Source: Amorphophallus konjac (Eukaryota; Streptophyta; Magnoliopsida; Alismatales; Araceae). Taken from it: DNA of 64,000 nt. Positions 40,440-52,256 of the stretch are shown in pieces. How positions within the stretch are numbered: the first letter of the stretch is position 1; every line of letters begins with the position of its first letter. The notes beneath the pieces are model-generated. The model did not search any database and was not told where the DNA came from. It saw only the letters and a program-made list of their open reading frames with translations. The stretch spans positions 348,104,243-348,168,242 of the forward strand of contig CM040121.1 in assembly GCA_022559845.1 (NCBI GenBank), given 5' to 3'. Both the position numbers and the translations under genes were made by a program.

Positions 40440-42775
40440 AAGAACATGATGTAAAACCGACCTATGGACCTATTTTGCAAGCATTCAAGTTTTGAGCAGC
40501 GGACTCACACTAGCGAGCTCACCCGTATGGCGTACACTTAGTGCCCGATGGCGACTAGGCGATGTTGGAGAGGGTCCGAGGCGGGACCTTGAGACTCCAA
40601 TGGTTGGCTAGCTTGGGGAGAACCCCAAATGGACCTAGGATGCCCAAATCATGAGCGGCCAACACACCAAGGGTGTGGGTTAAGTGGATGCTCTCACAAC
40701 TCGCCCGCGGTGGTCACTCAATTTGGTGGCAATTTAAGATCGGACACTCTCTTACCGCCGACGGAGTAACTATAGCAATACTAAGCTAAGCAAGTCCATT
40801 ACAGCAATGAGAGATGTTCAGGAGCTCACCTAGCCGGCGTGAAGACGCCGACTCCGGCCGGAGATGGGGGCGAGCGGGGAGGCGAGGGTATACACCCGCA
40901 CGCCGCGTCGGTGTCGCTTCAACCTGAAATGGCAAGATTACACCACTACGCCTCTCGCAGGAGGGGTGATCTTAGGGTGGGGATTAATCTTATTACATCC
41001 AATACTACCTCCACGCAGGGAGGGGCCTTCAGCCGGCCAAGCGGGGTGGGGGAGTTATGAAGAAAACCCGACGTTCGGATCATTGCCGGTTCTGCCAATC
41101 TTCAGAGTTGCTGGACAAAAGGGCGGTGATGATGCTGCCAAAAATTCCACAGAGCTCAGAACTTGATGAGACTTGCGCCAAAAGCTTGCCAACGGACCAA
41201 GGATGACCTCTGAATTTTTTCTATGCTTGGTAAAGTCGTTGCTGGCCGGGGAAGAGTCTGGAACCGGACTGATTGGTTCTGCCTCTGTCTGGTGCAGAAC
41301 AATGTGGCTGGTTGCAAAGGGTGCCACGATCTATACCAAGCTCTGATTGAGAGGAGATCTGAACCGTTGGAACCATGGTCGAGTCTTCTTTCTGTCGGCA
41401 CCAACGGCGTGGTCGGCAGATGTCAGAGAAGACCGGGACAATCATATGAGTAGAGGGGTGTCGGTTCTGGCTTCTGTAAACTGACCTGACACACTTGGAG
41501 TAGAAAATTCGTAACTTTAGATGCCGATGTCCAAATGCAGCTCTTCTTCTTGAGGATGAAAGAGTACTTGAGAGGACAGATTTTTTCTGAAGAACACTTG
41601 ATCTGAATCCCAAAAGGTTCGTCGTGGTCGAGCTTCCACTCTCGCTCTGGTTCCCTGCCTGAGAGGTCCTGCGCAGTCGAGGAAGAATCGCTCCTACCGG
41701 CAGCTCGGAACTCAGATGTCGACGAAACCACCTCGCCTTGAAAGCTCTCTAGATGACCTTTCCAGAGATGTAGGCCTTGACACCAGAAGGACCAGGGAGA
41801 GGCCGGATCCGATGCAACTTTTAGGACCCAACTCTGCTGCCTGCGACCTGCTATCTGAAACTGCAAACCAGCAAGATTAAGGGAATGGGAGAGAGGGTAG
41901 CATAGCTTGGGAGTGATGGCTGATGGTTTGTGGAGGGGGGAGGGACGTGGCTAGGATCTTCCAAGAGGTCTAGGGGGGCAGGGATGGGTGGAGGAAGAGC
42001 TGGAGCTGCAAAGGGTGGTGGGGGGAAGATGGAGGTGCACAAGAGAGATGGTGAGTAGGAGAGGAGGTGGGGGCGAACTTGGCTGTTGGGGGAGATGGAA
42101 TTCGACCTAGGGTGGTTTGGGAGGTGGGGAGATGGAAGGGCACAGCCCTAGGGAGAAGGAAATTCGAATTTGGGCTTAGGGAAGAGCCCCTTCAACCTTG
42201 GGGAGAGGAAGGGTTGCTTGGGAGAGTGGAAAGGTGCCTAGGAGAAGGGGTTTCCACCTAGGGGTTGGAGGGGGAATTGAATGAGTGCATGGGGAAGGGG
42301 CAGGGGCCTTAATGAGGGGTGAATGGGGAGGAGAGAGAATGAATTTCGAAATTGGGGTGGGGAGGAGAGAGAGAGGGGGCACAACCCACTTAGAGAGAGT
42401 GATAGTAAGAGAGAGAGAGAGAGGGAGATATTGAGAGGGAACTAGAAGGTGTGGAAATTTTCTGGATTCCTTATTCAAGCATAAGTTGTTACAAATGAGA
42501 GAGGGGTGGGACTATTTATAGACTCCACACTTTTCCTAAGACCAAACTGACCCTGACAAACTAACTAATGACCAAACAGTCTAAGGGAGGGGCGCCCCTG
42601 GGCCTAGCCCAATGAATTGGGCCCATTAACCTATCAAACCAACATAATGACTCAATACTTAGGAAAATGACTCAACAACCTAGGTACATGACTCAAATAA
42701 AGGGAAAATTACATGATATTGACTCAAAGAAAATGTGAAGATTACATGACTAGACTCAGAAATACATGACTAACA
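40440..42775 (-). mobile_element. Insertion of about 2.3 kb within an intron of gene B (LTR-like)
   Basis: The intron between donor GTAAGACATG (about 42,856) and the acceptor at about 40,370 is about 2.5 kb, against about 60-100 bp for its relatives. Inside, on the minus strand, is a TATA box TATAAATAGT (42,521-42,530), then AG-rich leader with AATAAGGAATCC, then GC-rich sequence. The right edge may be TGTTAGTCATG (minus strand, from 42,775). A solo LTR is the best reading, but I could not find a matching left edge or target duplication, so both limits are approximate. Confidence 0.45.
42521..42530 (-). promoter_or_regulatory. TATA box in intronic insertion
   Basis: Minus strand GTCTATAAATAGTCCC followed by a purine-rich leader, as in a retroelement LTR promoter. 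Confidence 0.5.
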
Positions 42776-45358
42776 TAGTGGCGCTTGCCGACGAACAATC
42801 CGAGTCCGGAGAAAATGTGGAGGGGCAAGGGATGCCCTCATCAGAACATGTCTTACCTGAAGGTCCGAAGGGAGTCAGTGGCAAAGGAACCAGCTGCTCT
42901 GACTTCAAGCCCAGCACTCGGGCGGCCTTCGCAACTGCCTCCTTGATGTCTTTCAGCGTATAAGCATGCTCTATATGAGAGACAAGCTCTGCCAGTCCAG
43001 CTGACCCAATCACGTGCGCAATGTGTCGTCTCCAGTCAGGGATAGCTGTGTCAGTAAAGCTCCCCTCCGGAAGCACGCCGTCAAGACTATTGCTCCTTGT
43101 AAAGCTGCAGTCAGCCTGGAACTTCATCCACCAAGTCTTCGACGGCCTCGACCTCGACGTCCCATCTCCGACAGTAGCCACAGGCCCCGCCTACACCGGA
43201 CTCAAGGGCTTGATCGCCCCACTATAACCTCGCTTCGATGACGAGGAGACCCAGCTATCCCGGGGCCACTGGTGCGAAATCCGCTCCACTTCCCGGCTAA
43301 TCTGGGAGAAGCAGGTCCTCAAAAACTCCTAGTCCAACGGGATGGGAGGCTGGTCCTCCCATAGAAGCCTGCCCTCCTCAGCCTTCTTTATCACAGAAGA
43401 CTTCTGGCAGTACAGGTGGTTGTGCTCGAACCATCACCGGGAGTAGTGGATGTCGAACCTCCCATGATGATCCAACCCCACCATCGGCAGCTTCTCCAAC
43501 TATCCTCTGCAACTGAAGTCCCACCAAGCTACTACAACTATGTGGGTGACCCTACCCTTATACAACTGGCTCGCCAAAGGAAACTCCTAGTTCGACGTAA
43601 TTACCTGGTCGTACTTGAAGTTCCTGGTGAACCGGTGCGGGTAGTAGGGCTCTAGGACGCTGGCACTAGTCCGGTGCAGTGCCAAAATAGTCAGTCGGGT
43701 GCTGATCACCCACTCTGTGTACGCCGGTGTGTTCGGCTCTCACTAAAACAACAGGGCGTAGGCTGCCCCTCCACTCACCAGCACTAACATGGGCCTGAAG
43801 CCCCTCAAACAGTAGTCCAACAGGAGCCCATAATTGCCTCTACCAGGAAAGTACGATAGGGCCCTCCTGGCCTTCTCTAGTTGATCTACGTTGTCTCCGT
43901 TCGGCTGTCCCGTAAAACAAAAAAGCAAAGGAGATGTTGGGTTTGCCACCTCTGACCTCATGACAAACCTCAAAAAAAAGTAGGCCAGCCCACACACTCA
44001 GGTAATGGGTCGGTAGAATGAGGCCCTTCTCTGGGCACGGTGTGCACTGCCATGGCCCCCAATCCACGGTAAATGTTGGAAAAAGCTACTGGGCCCAATG
44101 CCAACCTCTGTCCCTCTGCCAGAAGACACGCTAGCCACAGTAGCTCTGCCCTCAGAAGACTATCCTTGCCATGAGGAACTAAAGAAGTCGCCAGCCAGTA
44201 CGCAAGATACGCAGCCATGTATGTGACATCTGGAAGCTTGTGGGGGTTCCACCCCTCCCTCGGTGCATATATGTAATGTGAATATGTCCAGAATCTCTGC
44301 TCAATCTCTGAATACTTCTCCCACAAAGTTTGATCCTGTGTAAACTCGTTATAGAAGCAGAAGGGCCCATCGTAGAAATGACGGACCCATGCCTTCAATG
44401 TTACCCTGGGAGTTTGTGCTAGCTTCTTCCTACCCGCCAGGGCCAAATCTCTCCAAGTCTTCAGCAGATATCGGTAGCTGTGTGACACCCAATATCATCC
44501 ATGCCCGTCTGTATGGCTGCGGTAGAGGTCATCTAGCACCACCTCCTCGTATTCCTCGGCGTTGATCGGTAGACTAGAAATCTTGAATAATGACCACAAG
44601 TCTAATGAGGTCTCTCCCTCTGTCATGGCCACCGTATTCCATCGGCGATTGAAGCTCTTCGCCAATAAGTCCAGTGTAACATAGATACACATACAAGGCC
44701 GCTGTCACTGCATACCGGATCCCTGCCCGGTCCAGAAGTACTCGGTAATGATGGATGATGCCCATCAGCCACTATGTCGCACCCTGTGGTATCGGTGAGA
44801 AGATATCACCGCTCTTCGGCCATCCCAATTGACCACTATCTGACATAGTATGCCATCCAGAAGCCTGTGGTCATCGTACCATTTGCTAGCAAATTGTAAC
44901 CCAGACGGCTCGAGTGTTAAACCAGTCGCACCCTCAGTCTCAACCCTATGGTGGCCGTGCAAGTCCCAGGAAGCAGGACTCAAAACTCCAACTCGGACCC
45001 CGAGTTGGTCCGCTCTGCTAAAAAATACCAGGTAGTCCACACTGGGAAACTGTCTCTGTCTCCAAAAGTCTGCTGAGAAACTTGAGAAACTGTACATGGT
45101 GACCCCACGCAAGCTATCTCTGCCCAGCAAGATGGCTCGCTCTAGTCGACGACGCTCTCCAGCCACTGAAGGATCCATCCCCACTGTACCAGCTGGGACA
45201 TAGCTCCTCATGAACTCGAACAGGTGCCGGTCTAGGGGGAACTCTCTCGGGTAATCTCCCAGGAGGTCATAGGTGTAGATGCCGCTCATCTCAGAAATCC
45301 TACTCAGATCCACTGCTCCAGCTCCATCTATCCCATTGCCAATGGGACCCTCAGCCAC
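42776..45358 (-). pseudogene. PMD-type gene copy B, plant mobile domain exons
   Basis: Related to the PMD gene of the giant element. Matches include EFPLDRHLFEFMRSYVPAG versus DLPKDRHLLPFIRTFTIGG, GETSLDLWSLFKISSLPINA, YRYLLKTWRDLALAGRKK, and YLAYWLATSLVPHGKDSLLR. The C-terminal part KTWWMKFQADCSF corresponds to YIKWWNTRTNFYK. Broken by a TGA at about 44,491 (GHG*YWVSHSYRYLL, where Arg is likely ancestral), frameshifts near 44,765, 44,690 and 43,980, and other stops. No clear ATG is seen; the frame opens near 45,358. The last exon before the intron insertion ends ...PLTPFGPSG at about 42,857. Function is unknown beyond the family. Confidence 0.7.
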
Positions 45359-45470
45359 CAGAGATCACCCTAAGTCCATCTTACCAATAGTAGCCGCAAT
45401 GATGACAGGCGGACCCAAAGGAGGCATCGGCCGGCTAGTCCACCTCACCCAGTAATCCTCCTCACGAGCA

Positions 45471-45475
45471 GTGCA
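45471..45475. other. Possible target-site duplication GTGCA of chromovirus-type LTR
   Basis: The five bases before the LTR edge TGTCATGCCCCG at 45,476. The partner copy would lie beyond the right end of the window, so it cannot be confirmed here. Confidence 0.3.
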
Positions 45476-45514
45476 TGTCATGCCCCGATGTGGAATATCG
45501 AGGTGCGACAAGTC

Positions 45515-45519
45515 GTAAC
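45515..45519. other. Target-site duplication GTAAC (left)
   Basis: GTAAC precedes TGTTGTGCCCC at 45,520; an exact copy is at 47,588-47,592. Confidence 0.95.
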
Positions 45520-45597
45520 TGTTGTGCCCCTGTGATTTTGATGATAGCAAACACTATGAGTCAGCATTGTATATCATGAACATCTCTGTCTATATGA

Positions 45598-46565
45598 AAG
45601 TCCTGCTTGAGCATATAGGAAGTCAGTGCATTTGGCTAGTTCATGCATACAGCAAGTATGTAGAATTGTTTATGCATATACAGTGTCTTGCACGCAAAGT
45701 CTATACATGCTGCATTCATGCATATAAAGTCTATACACTCTGTTGCATACAGATGTAAGGCAATGTCATGTACTCAAAGTCCATACATGCACACGTATAG
45801 TCTGTGCATTGTGCGTTCATGCATAACTCCAGACTTAGCAAGTCGGTACAACATCATGCATATAGTTGGTGCACGATTGTCTGGAGCATATAGTCCGTGC
45901 ACAACTGCATTCTACAAAGTCCATGCAACCCTTTTGCTTCATGCACGACAAGTATGTACATCGCTACATGCATCACTTAAAGTCTATACAGAGTTCTGCA
46001 TAGTTTGCATCGGTCAAGTCTGTACATCGCTGCATGCATTTCTTCAAGTCTGTACATGGTCTTGGCATATGCACACACAAAGTCTATGCATCGGTCAAGT
46101 CTATACATTGCCGCCTGTGCTTGTATCACTTGCCAAGTCCATACATCGTGTGCATTCACGCATCATCGATAGGTAGCAAAGTCTATATATTCTTTGCTGT
46201 AATCTTCATGCATATGCAAAGTCTGCACATTACGCTCTGTCTCACTTAGCGTCTCATATTAAGTCTATACATCGTCTGCCAGCAAGTGCATCATTCTCCG
46301 TCTCACTTAGCGTCTCATGTTAAGTCTGAACATTGCAATTCGTCTCACTTAGCGTCTCATGTTAAGTCTGTACATCGCATCGCATGCACTTTAAATATGT
46401 CAAGTCTGAACATTACAATCCGTCTCACTTAGCGTCTCATGTTGTGTCTCAACATACACTCCAGCATCTCATGTTGCATACACTAAGTCTATACATCGCA
46501 GAGATATGTTTGTTCATCAAGTCTATACATTACTGCATCATATGCCATCAAGTCTATACATTCTT
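45598..46565 (+). repeat. Array of about 25-30 AAGTCTATACAT motifs in U3
   Basis: Degenerate 12-mers AAGTCTATACAT / AAGTCTGTACAT / AAGTCCATACAT recur at irregular 20-45 bp spacing, often followed by CGC or TGC. A second motif, CGTCTCACTTAGCGTCTCATGT, occurs at least four times at 46,230-46,460. The array stops about 200 bp before the TATA box. Confidence 0.85.
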
Positions 46566-46760
46566 GTTTAAACTACAAACTTACTCAGTGCATCCTCGTC
46601 TGACCTGACAGAATATCTGCTCGAGGAAATTGAGAAGGGCACGTGATCCAAGAAGCCAGGATCGTGACACGTGTAGTGCAGCAGGCTGAAATGCTGCCAC
46701 GTGGTCAAGGCGTTTGGGCGGGAATCGTGGAGAGCACACGCCCTATCTGTTTGCTGCTGC

Positions 46761-46768
46761 TATAAAAT
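46761..46768 (+). promoter_or_regulatory. TATA box of copia solo LTR
   Basis: TATAAAAT in GCTGCTATAAAATGAAG; the AG-rich transcribed leader begins about 40 bases downstream. Confidence 0.7.
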
Positions 46769-47094
46769 GAAGACCTCTCCATCATGAGAGAGTGATCGTG
46801 ATCAAAAGGAGCAGAGAGTGAATTAGAGCCTGCACGATCCAGAAGAAGAGAAAGTGAAAGAAGAAGAGAGGCAGAGTGTAAGAAAAGAAGAAGAGAAAGA
46901 AATAGAGGAGAGACAGTGAGATCGAGAGAAGAAGAGAGCAGTCTGAAGATCAGTCTTTACTAGACCGTGGATCAAATCCAGGCCAGTCAGCTCTGTTGAG
47001 AGCCATATTGTGTTTCATCGCATACAGCTTCCTGTTGCTGTGATTTCCCATTTTCTTGTTTTCTCTTAAACTTTTCTTCAAGCTGTTAGTCAGC

Positions 47095-47330
47095 AGAGCA
47101 AGCTGTGTTGCTCAGCGTTTGCAGTGGAGGATTCTACTGGTCGGGTTAAGCTGTAGTCTCCGGCGGTCGGGTTAAGCTGTAATCCCTAGCGGTCAAGCTG
47201 TGAGTCAGCGGATGGCTAAGCTATATTGCCCAGCGGAAGCAAGCTGTGATGCTCAGCGGATGGCAAGCTGTGAGGCCCAGCTGATGTAGGCAAGCTGTGA
47301 TGCCCAACTGTTCAAGCTGTGAGTCAGCAG
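47095..47330 (+). repeat. CAAGCTGTGA tandem units in R/U5
   Basis: About nine units of AAGCTGTGATGCCCAGCGGA type, 20-28 bp each. They occupy the same place as the GAAGCTGTAAATCAGCGTGT units in the copia LTR remnant at 13,110-13,200. Confidence 0.75.
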
Positions 47331-47334
47331 TAAT

Positions 47335-47355
47335 CCACACTCGGGTTGAGTGTGG
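47335..47355 (+). other. Conserved U5 hairpin, variant stem
   Basis: Perfect 8-bp stem CCACACTC / GAGTGTGG around GGGTT, followed by GGTGGATGTAGG. Same place and loop as the CCTCACC/GGTGAGG hairpin of related LTRs but with a different stem. Confidence 0.7.
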
Positions 47356-47587
47356 GGTGGATGTAGGTCTGGAGGACCGAACCACCTAAAAACTCCTCTG
47401 TGCAGTGGTTTGATTTGTTTAATTCTGCTTCCGCTAGATGAATGTTTAGACGCGCTTTACATACTTGCACATTGGTTCAAAAGAGATTTAATTAGCTTTT
47501 CAGATTGTTTAATTTTGTGAAGTGAGCGAATTTTTTTTAGGGGAGATTCATTCACCCCCCTCTGAATCCGGGCCTTGCACCCCAACA

Positions 47588-47592
47588 GTAAC
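47588..47592. other. Target-site duplication GTAAC (right)
   Basis: Exact match to 45,515-45,519. Confidence 0.95.
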
Positions 47593-48641
47593 ACTCATGT
47601 CGATCAGAGCTTGCATAAAGGAGTCCAACCACAATGAGAGATAAGAAGAAAAGAGTACTTCTATTTCATAGAAATAAAGTTTTACAATATTCTTAAGCCT
47701 TAAAAGGCATAATACAACTTTCAAGTACATAATTCTAGCTAGAGCAACACTCATAAAACCTAGGTAACTAAGATAAACTTGATTCCTCGTTCACTCTATC
47801 CCATCCCCATGTGTTTGGAGTTCATCATCGGGACTACCTGCAATGTTAACCGAAAACGTAGGGTGAGAAAACGCTCAGTAGGAATTTATATCTCTATACC
47901 AGACAACTTAAAGTAATTAACATTTTTTGATAAAGTTACTGTGCTATGCTGAGAAACGTAAATAAAACATGGAACATGAATAGGAGAGAGAGTAAAGAAA
48001 TGCAAGTAATTGGAATCACAAGTAAACAAGATATCAAGAGTAAAGTTCAGGTAGAGAATGATCACGTAAAAAGTATTATTATGGAATTGGTCATTTTACG
48101 CAAACATGTACAAGTCAAGTATTTCATGTAATTCAAGTACTTCATGTATTCAAGCAAGTCAAGTATTTCACGAACTGTGGAATGTCATAATGAATCTAGC
48201 ATGTCAAACACGTCGGTGTACTGTCAAACCAGGTCATTCAACTCCCATGGGCACAAGTACATTCGGGCGCTCCCCACAGGACTAGACCAGGCCCCATTAA
48301 CGCCAGGCATTGGGGTTATGGATCATAGATCTCAAGTATATTTAGACATCCACATAATATGTATGGCCAAAGAACTTTAAGGTAAAGCTTACGAAATAAA
48401 GTACAAGTCTAGCCAAAATTATCATTCAAGAATCAAGTAGTACAAGATTACAAGTAGTTGTAAGAGAAGTTCGAAGAGGATTTAAAGCATCATGTTTAAC
48501 GACATTAAGTCGATAAAGGAATTGAATTGCTGGACAAGGCACAATCAGCCCTTGCGGAAAATCTCGTAAAATAGGTTTTGATCAAATTTTTCACAGTTAG
48601 GTGTTAGCTAGAAAATCGAGGATCACGGCCAGGTAAGAGGT
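47593..48641 (-). other. Segment of the chromovirus-type LTR
   Basis: No gene. AT-rich, with GGGTGAGAAAACGCTCAGTAGG near 47,850 and many CAAGTA/TTCAAGTA words between 48,110 and 48,180. Continues the LTR begun at 45,476. Confidence 0.5.
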
Positions 48642-48646
48642 GGGAC
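48642..48646. other. Target-site duplication GGGAC (left)
   Basis: Exact copy at 52,252-52,256. Confidence 0.95.
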
Positions 48647-51600
48647 TGTGACGACCCGGACTCCGGATATCAGATATACCCGATAGGACTACCGAGTAGA
48701 CCCGATACCACTTGGAAACCATGAAGCCTCCCAAGAGCTGTAAAGCTCCGAAGGGATAAAAGGATTGTTGTGTAGTACATTGAAGTTGCAGATATAAGAG
48801 TAAGCAATTAAATTTCATTAGATCGATTTGCTAAAATAGCAGAAATAAAATTACTTTTTAATTAACAGTTTAGATTAATAATTATACTAGAGTCCAGTCA
48901 AAGAGAAAGACAAGTACAGTCTAACAGAAAGAAAAACGTACACTGAGGTCGGGGGAAGCCCGACGCAGGTACCGCTGGCAACTACGAGCACGCCACACCA
49001 GGAACAGCAAGGAATCAGAGCGCCACACCTGAAAAGCAGGGGTGATCCTCGTGTCACTGGCTCAGTAGGGGAACGGGGATCTCCACTGAAAAATAACGCA
49101 GTAACACAGAACAACAACTGAAACAGCAGTAGTAGTAAAGCGGGAAAAGTTAAACTACAACTAGAAAGCTGTAAAAGAAAGCTGGCAGAGCAAGAGTAGA
49201 ATAGCTAAAAGAAAAGGGCAAAGCAAAGTCGTAAAGAATGAGAACACGGCTACCGAGTAAAGCACCGCTCTCTAAGCTACTCCAAACAGCGACAGAAGGG
49301 CGAACCCTGATCTCACAAAGTCAGGAGTTACCGATCCATCAGCCAACCATTAGCCCAAAGGCTAAAGCCCACGAAACCAGGCAAAAGCCCTAGAAAAGAC
49401 CTAGACAGACAACAGACACTGACGCACACATGACTAGATCATCATGCAGGCAACAGAAAGCTATCCTCGGGCAAGGCCGAGAATAGACCGACTCGGAAGG
49501 GGGAAGCTGAACTTGGACGAAGCCAAGAACAGACTAACTCGGAAGGGGAACACAGACTCCGAGAAACACGAGAGTCATACGCCAAGTGACGGAAGCACCT
49601 CCTCACTAGAAGAATAGCCAAATGCGTCCACTGACGTCTTACACTGCGCCACAGGTATCTCGCTATGGACGTCAAGAATGACGGAGACCGAGATACTCAC
49701 TGAACTGAACCAGGAACTACAGTAACGAGTGACTAGTCAGGGTCACGCCCATCGGCGTTTGTCCAAAACGCCCCTAACCACGTGTGCACACACAAGCTTA
49801 ATGCCTTGAGTCAGGCCTCTAGCTAGTTTTCTCCCCTAGCAGGACGCTACTGCAAGGCAAGGGAGCCCACGAAAACTAGCCTACAAACCGTATCTCGGGA
49901 ACTGCCCCACCACCTACTCCCAGGTGGGCTGACACTCGAGGTCGTTAGGCTATGACTAGTGGAGGCTCACTAGACACGGAGACTTTGAAACATGAGTACT
50001 GAAGTACAGATAGGCTAATAATGCACTATCATACGTACTACGAAGCACCCAGACACATGGTGGTATACCAACTGCCACAGACTCAGGATAGGACAACTAG
50101 ATCTGGTGACATAATGATCCTTGAGTCACAAGACTCGGAGTCAAGATCATCGTACAACGGCGGTGACAAGCCGCCAATCAGCCTAATCCTAAGCCATAGG
50201 AAACGACAATGGATCATCAGATCCACAAACCTGTATAAAACGATTCACGGAGACCTGAGGGAGCATCAAGACCCTCAAAGCACCTGGACACACAAATCGA
50301 GGTAGGATAGTACCTCAAGGCATCCAGAACCACTGTCTCGAGCTATCCAGAATAGTCGAGACACGCACAAGGTCACTTGTCAACCACTGGGTGTCACCGG
50401 GTTGACCAGAACCTAAAAATGACTCTGAAGTAGTACAGAAACCTAACCAACAACAGGGTACGCCCGGTTATCTGATAACATTGTTATAGCCCTCATAGGA
50501 CATCAAAAGACATCCACGGGACAACGGGCAAACCACGAAGTCAAGCCAAGGCACTTGGAAACCGACACATCGGGAAATGACATGCAGGAGATAAGCGAAG
50601 GAACATACGTTGGCAGTCATAGAATGGGCTGCTAGGGGACTATAGCGGTCAAGGATTAGGCCGCTAAACCCAGTCAACTTTGAACCAACCTATTCGGTCA
50701 AATCACCAAAGCGGTCTAATATAGACGCGCTACACAGACTAGGCGGTCTAAGAGTAAACCGCCACACTAACTGCCTTAACCTATTGACCTAAGACAAACG
50801 GACTGTAGCGGCCTAAGAAAGGCGCACTACAATGAAGAGATGCACAAAGATTGGGCCACCAAGGCCAGCCGACTTAGAATCTCGACCCGATCAAATGAAC
50901 CGTAGCGGTCTAAGGAAGGAGCGCTATACCACGTTGGCGGTCAAAGCTTGGGCCGCCAGCCCAAACCGACTTAACCCGTTGACTAATGTCAACGACCCTT
51001 AGTGGTCTAAGAAAGGGCCGCTAGAGCAAATAGCGGTTGATCATAAGACCGCTAAGACTCAAACTGACTTACACTAATATCGAGAAACCATTGAGCATGG
51101 CGCACCACCATAAGGGAACCAGAGACAAGAGGCGGTCTAAGTTAGGCCGCCAGCCTAAACCGACCTGAACTAGCCAACACACTACGGAGTGTGACGGTCT
51201 AACGTTGGGCTGCCAGAGACAAGAGACGGTCTCTGAAACAACCGCTAGCACGATACGGCGGAAAAACCATGGGAATGGCCGATCTCGGCCGTTCCATGCC
51301 CCAATCATGTCTAAACGACGGAGAAACAGTCCTAATCGATAAAAAACACCTTCCACAGCCCGGAAGGGACACATGTAACATCTTAATTGCAAGAAACGGG
51401 CGATTCCATCGAATCGGCCCTAATTGGGGCACCGGGGTTCCCGAACTTGTACCGGCCCCAAATGACGACCAATTGCGATAAAATAGCGGATCTGGAACGC
51501 TAACATGCTGGGGGTCACAATGAAACTAATCTAGTCAAAAACCATCGCCATTTTTCGGCAAACCCGACGCACCCCCCCCCCCCCGAGCATGCTTTTCCCG

Positions 51601-52251
51601 AAACTGAACGAAACCCACTCGTACGGACACCGTTCGGCGTGAAACTGTGAGGAAACGTAGAATAGGAGTAGGTGATCCATTTCCCTACCTCCACCGACGA
51701 TTCCGAGTGCCGAAGCGACTAAAGCGTGCTGAAAACTGTCAAACCAAAAAATCACGCCGGCTTTGAATCCACCAAGGGATCGCACCGCGCCACGCTCAAT
51801 CCGTCACTCTATCACGCTCCAGGTTCACTCCATCGCGTCCTTGCCTCGGCCAGCTCGCCAACGGTGCGCACCCTCATCGAGAGGACCAGAGAGGAGAGAG
51901 AATGAGAGAGAGAGGGAAACGTGAGAAATGAGAGGGAGGAGAGAGAAAAGGAAAATAAAAAGGAAAGAAATTAGGAATTTTCCTAATTTCTGAAAATTTG
52001 ATTTTTTTGTCAAAAATCCACTAATTCAAAAAATTATGGGAAAAAAGTTGAAACAATCCTCTCAAAGAGTACATCGCAACTGTAGCGTCCTCGAGTCGAT
52101 GAACTGAGAAATAAACTCCCCACTGGGTTCTGTAACTTGTACGAGAGAAAAACTCACGCGGATCGTAAAACTCAACTCAGGACCAACAAAAGCGATCCGA
52201 AAGCACTCCGATAAGGATCCGAAAGATCCGATAAGAATCCAGGGTATTACA
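48647..52251 (-). repeat. Chromovirus-type solo LTR, 3,605 bp
   Basis: Plus-strand edges TGTGACGACCCGG and AGGGTATTACA; on the minus strand it starts TGTAATACCCT and ends GGGTCGTCACA, common for Tekay-type LTRs. It is flanked by GGGAC duplications. There is no coding frame for gag or pol inside. It contains a C13 run at 51,572-51,584 and an array of GCGG...CCGC hairpins. Confidence 0.9.
50640..51255. repeat. Array of about 11 short hairpins GCGGTCTAAG-N-CCGC
   Basis: Motifs such as TAGCGGTCAAGGATTAGGCC/GCTA (50,643), GGCGGTCTAAGAGTAAACCGCC (about 50,743), and TAGCGGTTGATCATAAGA/CCGCTA (about 51,032). Arms are TAGCGG/CCGCTA or GGCGG/CCGCC with 10-13 base loops, spaced about 30-100 bp apart. 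Confidence 0.75.
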
Positions 52252-52256
52252 GGGAC
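52252..52256. other. Target-site duplication GGGAC (right)
   Basis: Matches 48,642-48,646 exactly. Confidence 0.95.

Larger units (their letters stand above)
45520..47587 (+). repeat. copia-type (SIRE/Maximus-like) solo LTR, 2,068 bp
   Basis: Starts TGTTGTGCCCCTGTGATTTT and ends TTGCACCCCAACA, flanked by perfect GTAAC duplications. TATA box TATAAAAT at 46,761-46,768. U3 is filled with copies of AAGTCTATACAT; R is AG-rich; U5 has CAAGCTGTGATGCCCAGC-type tandem units, a hairpin at 47,335-47,355, GGGTGGATGTAGG, AACCACCTAAAAA, and the CATTCACCCCCCTCTGAA end. No internal region remains, as expected after LTR-LTR recombination. Confidence 0.95.

Noticed and set aside
41330..41360. Initiator-Met primer-binding site (ACCAAGCTCTGAT)
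   Set aside because: Only part of the motif is present, TGGTATCAGAGC is not restored on either strand, and no LTR edge adjoins it.
40440..42775. DNA transposon with terminal inverted repeats
   Set aside because: No inverted termini or 8/9-bp duplication could be found; the TATA box and leader fit an LTR better.
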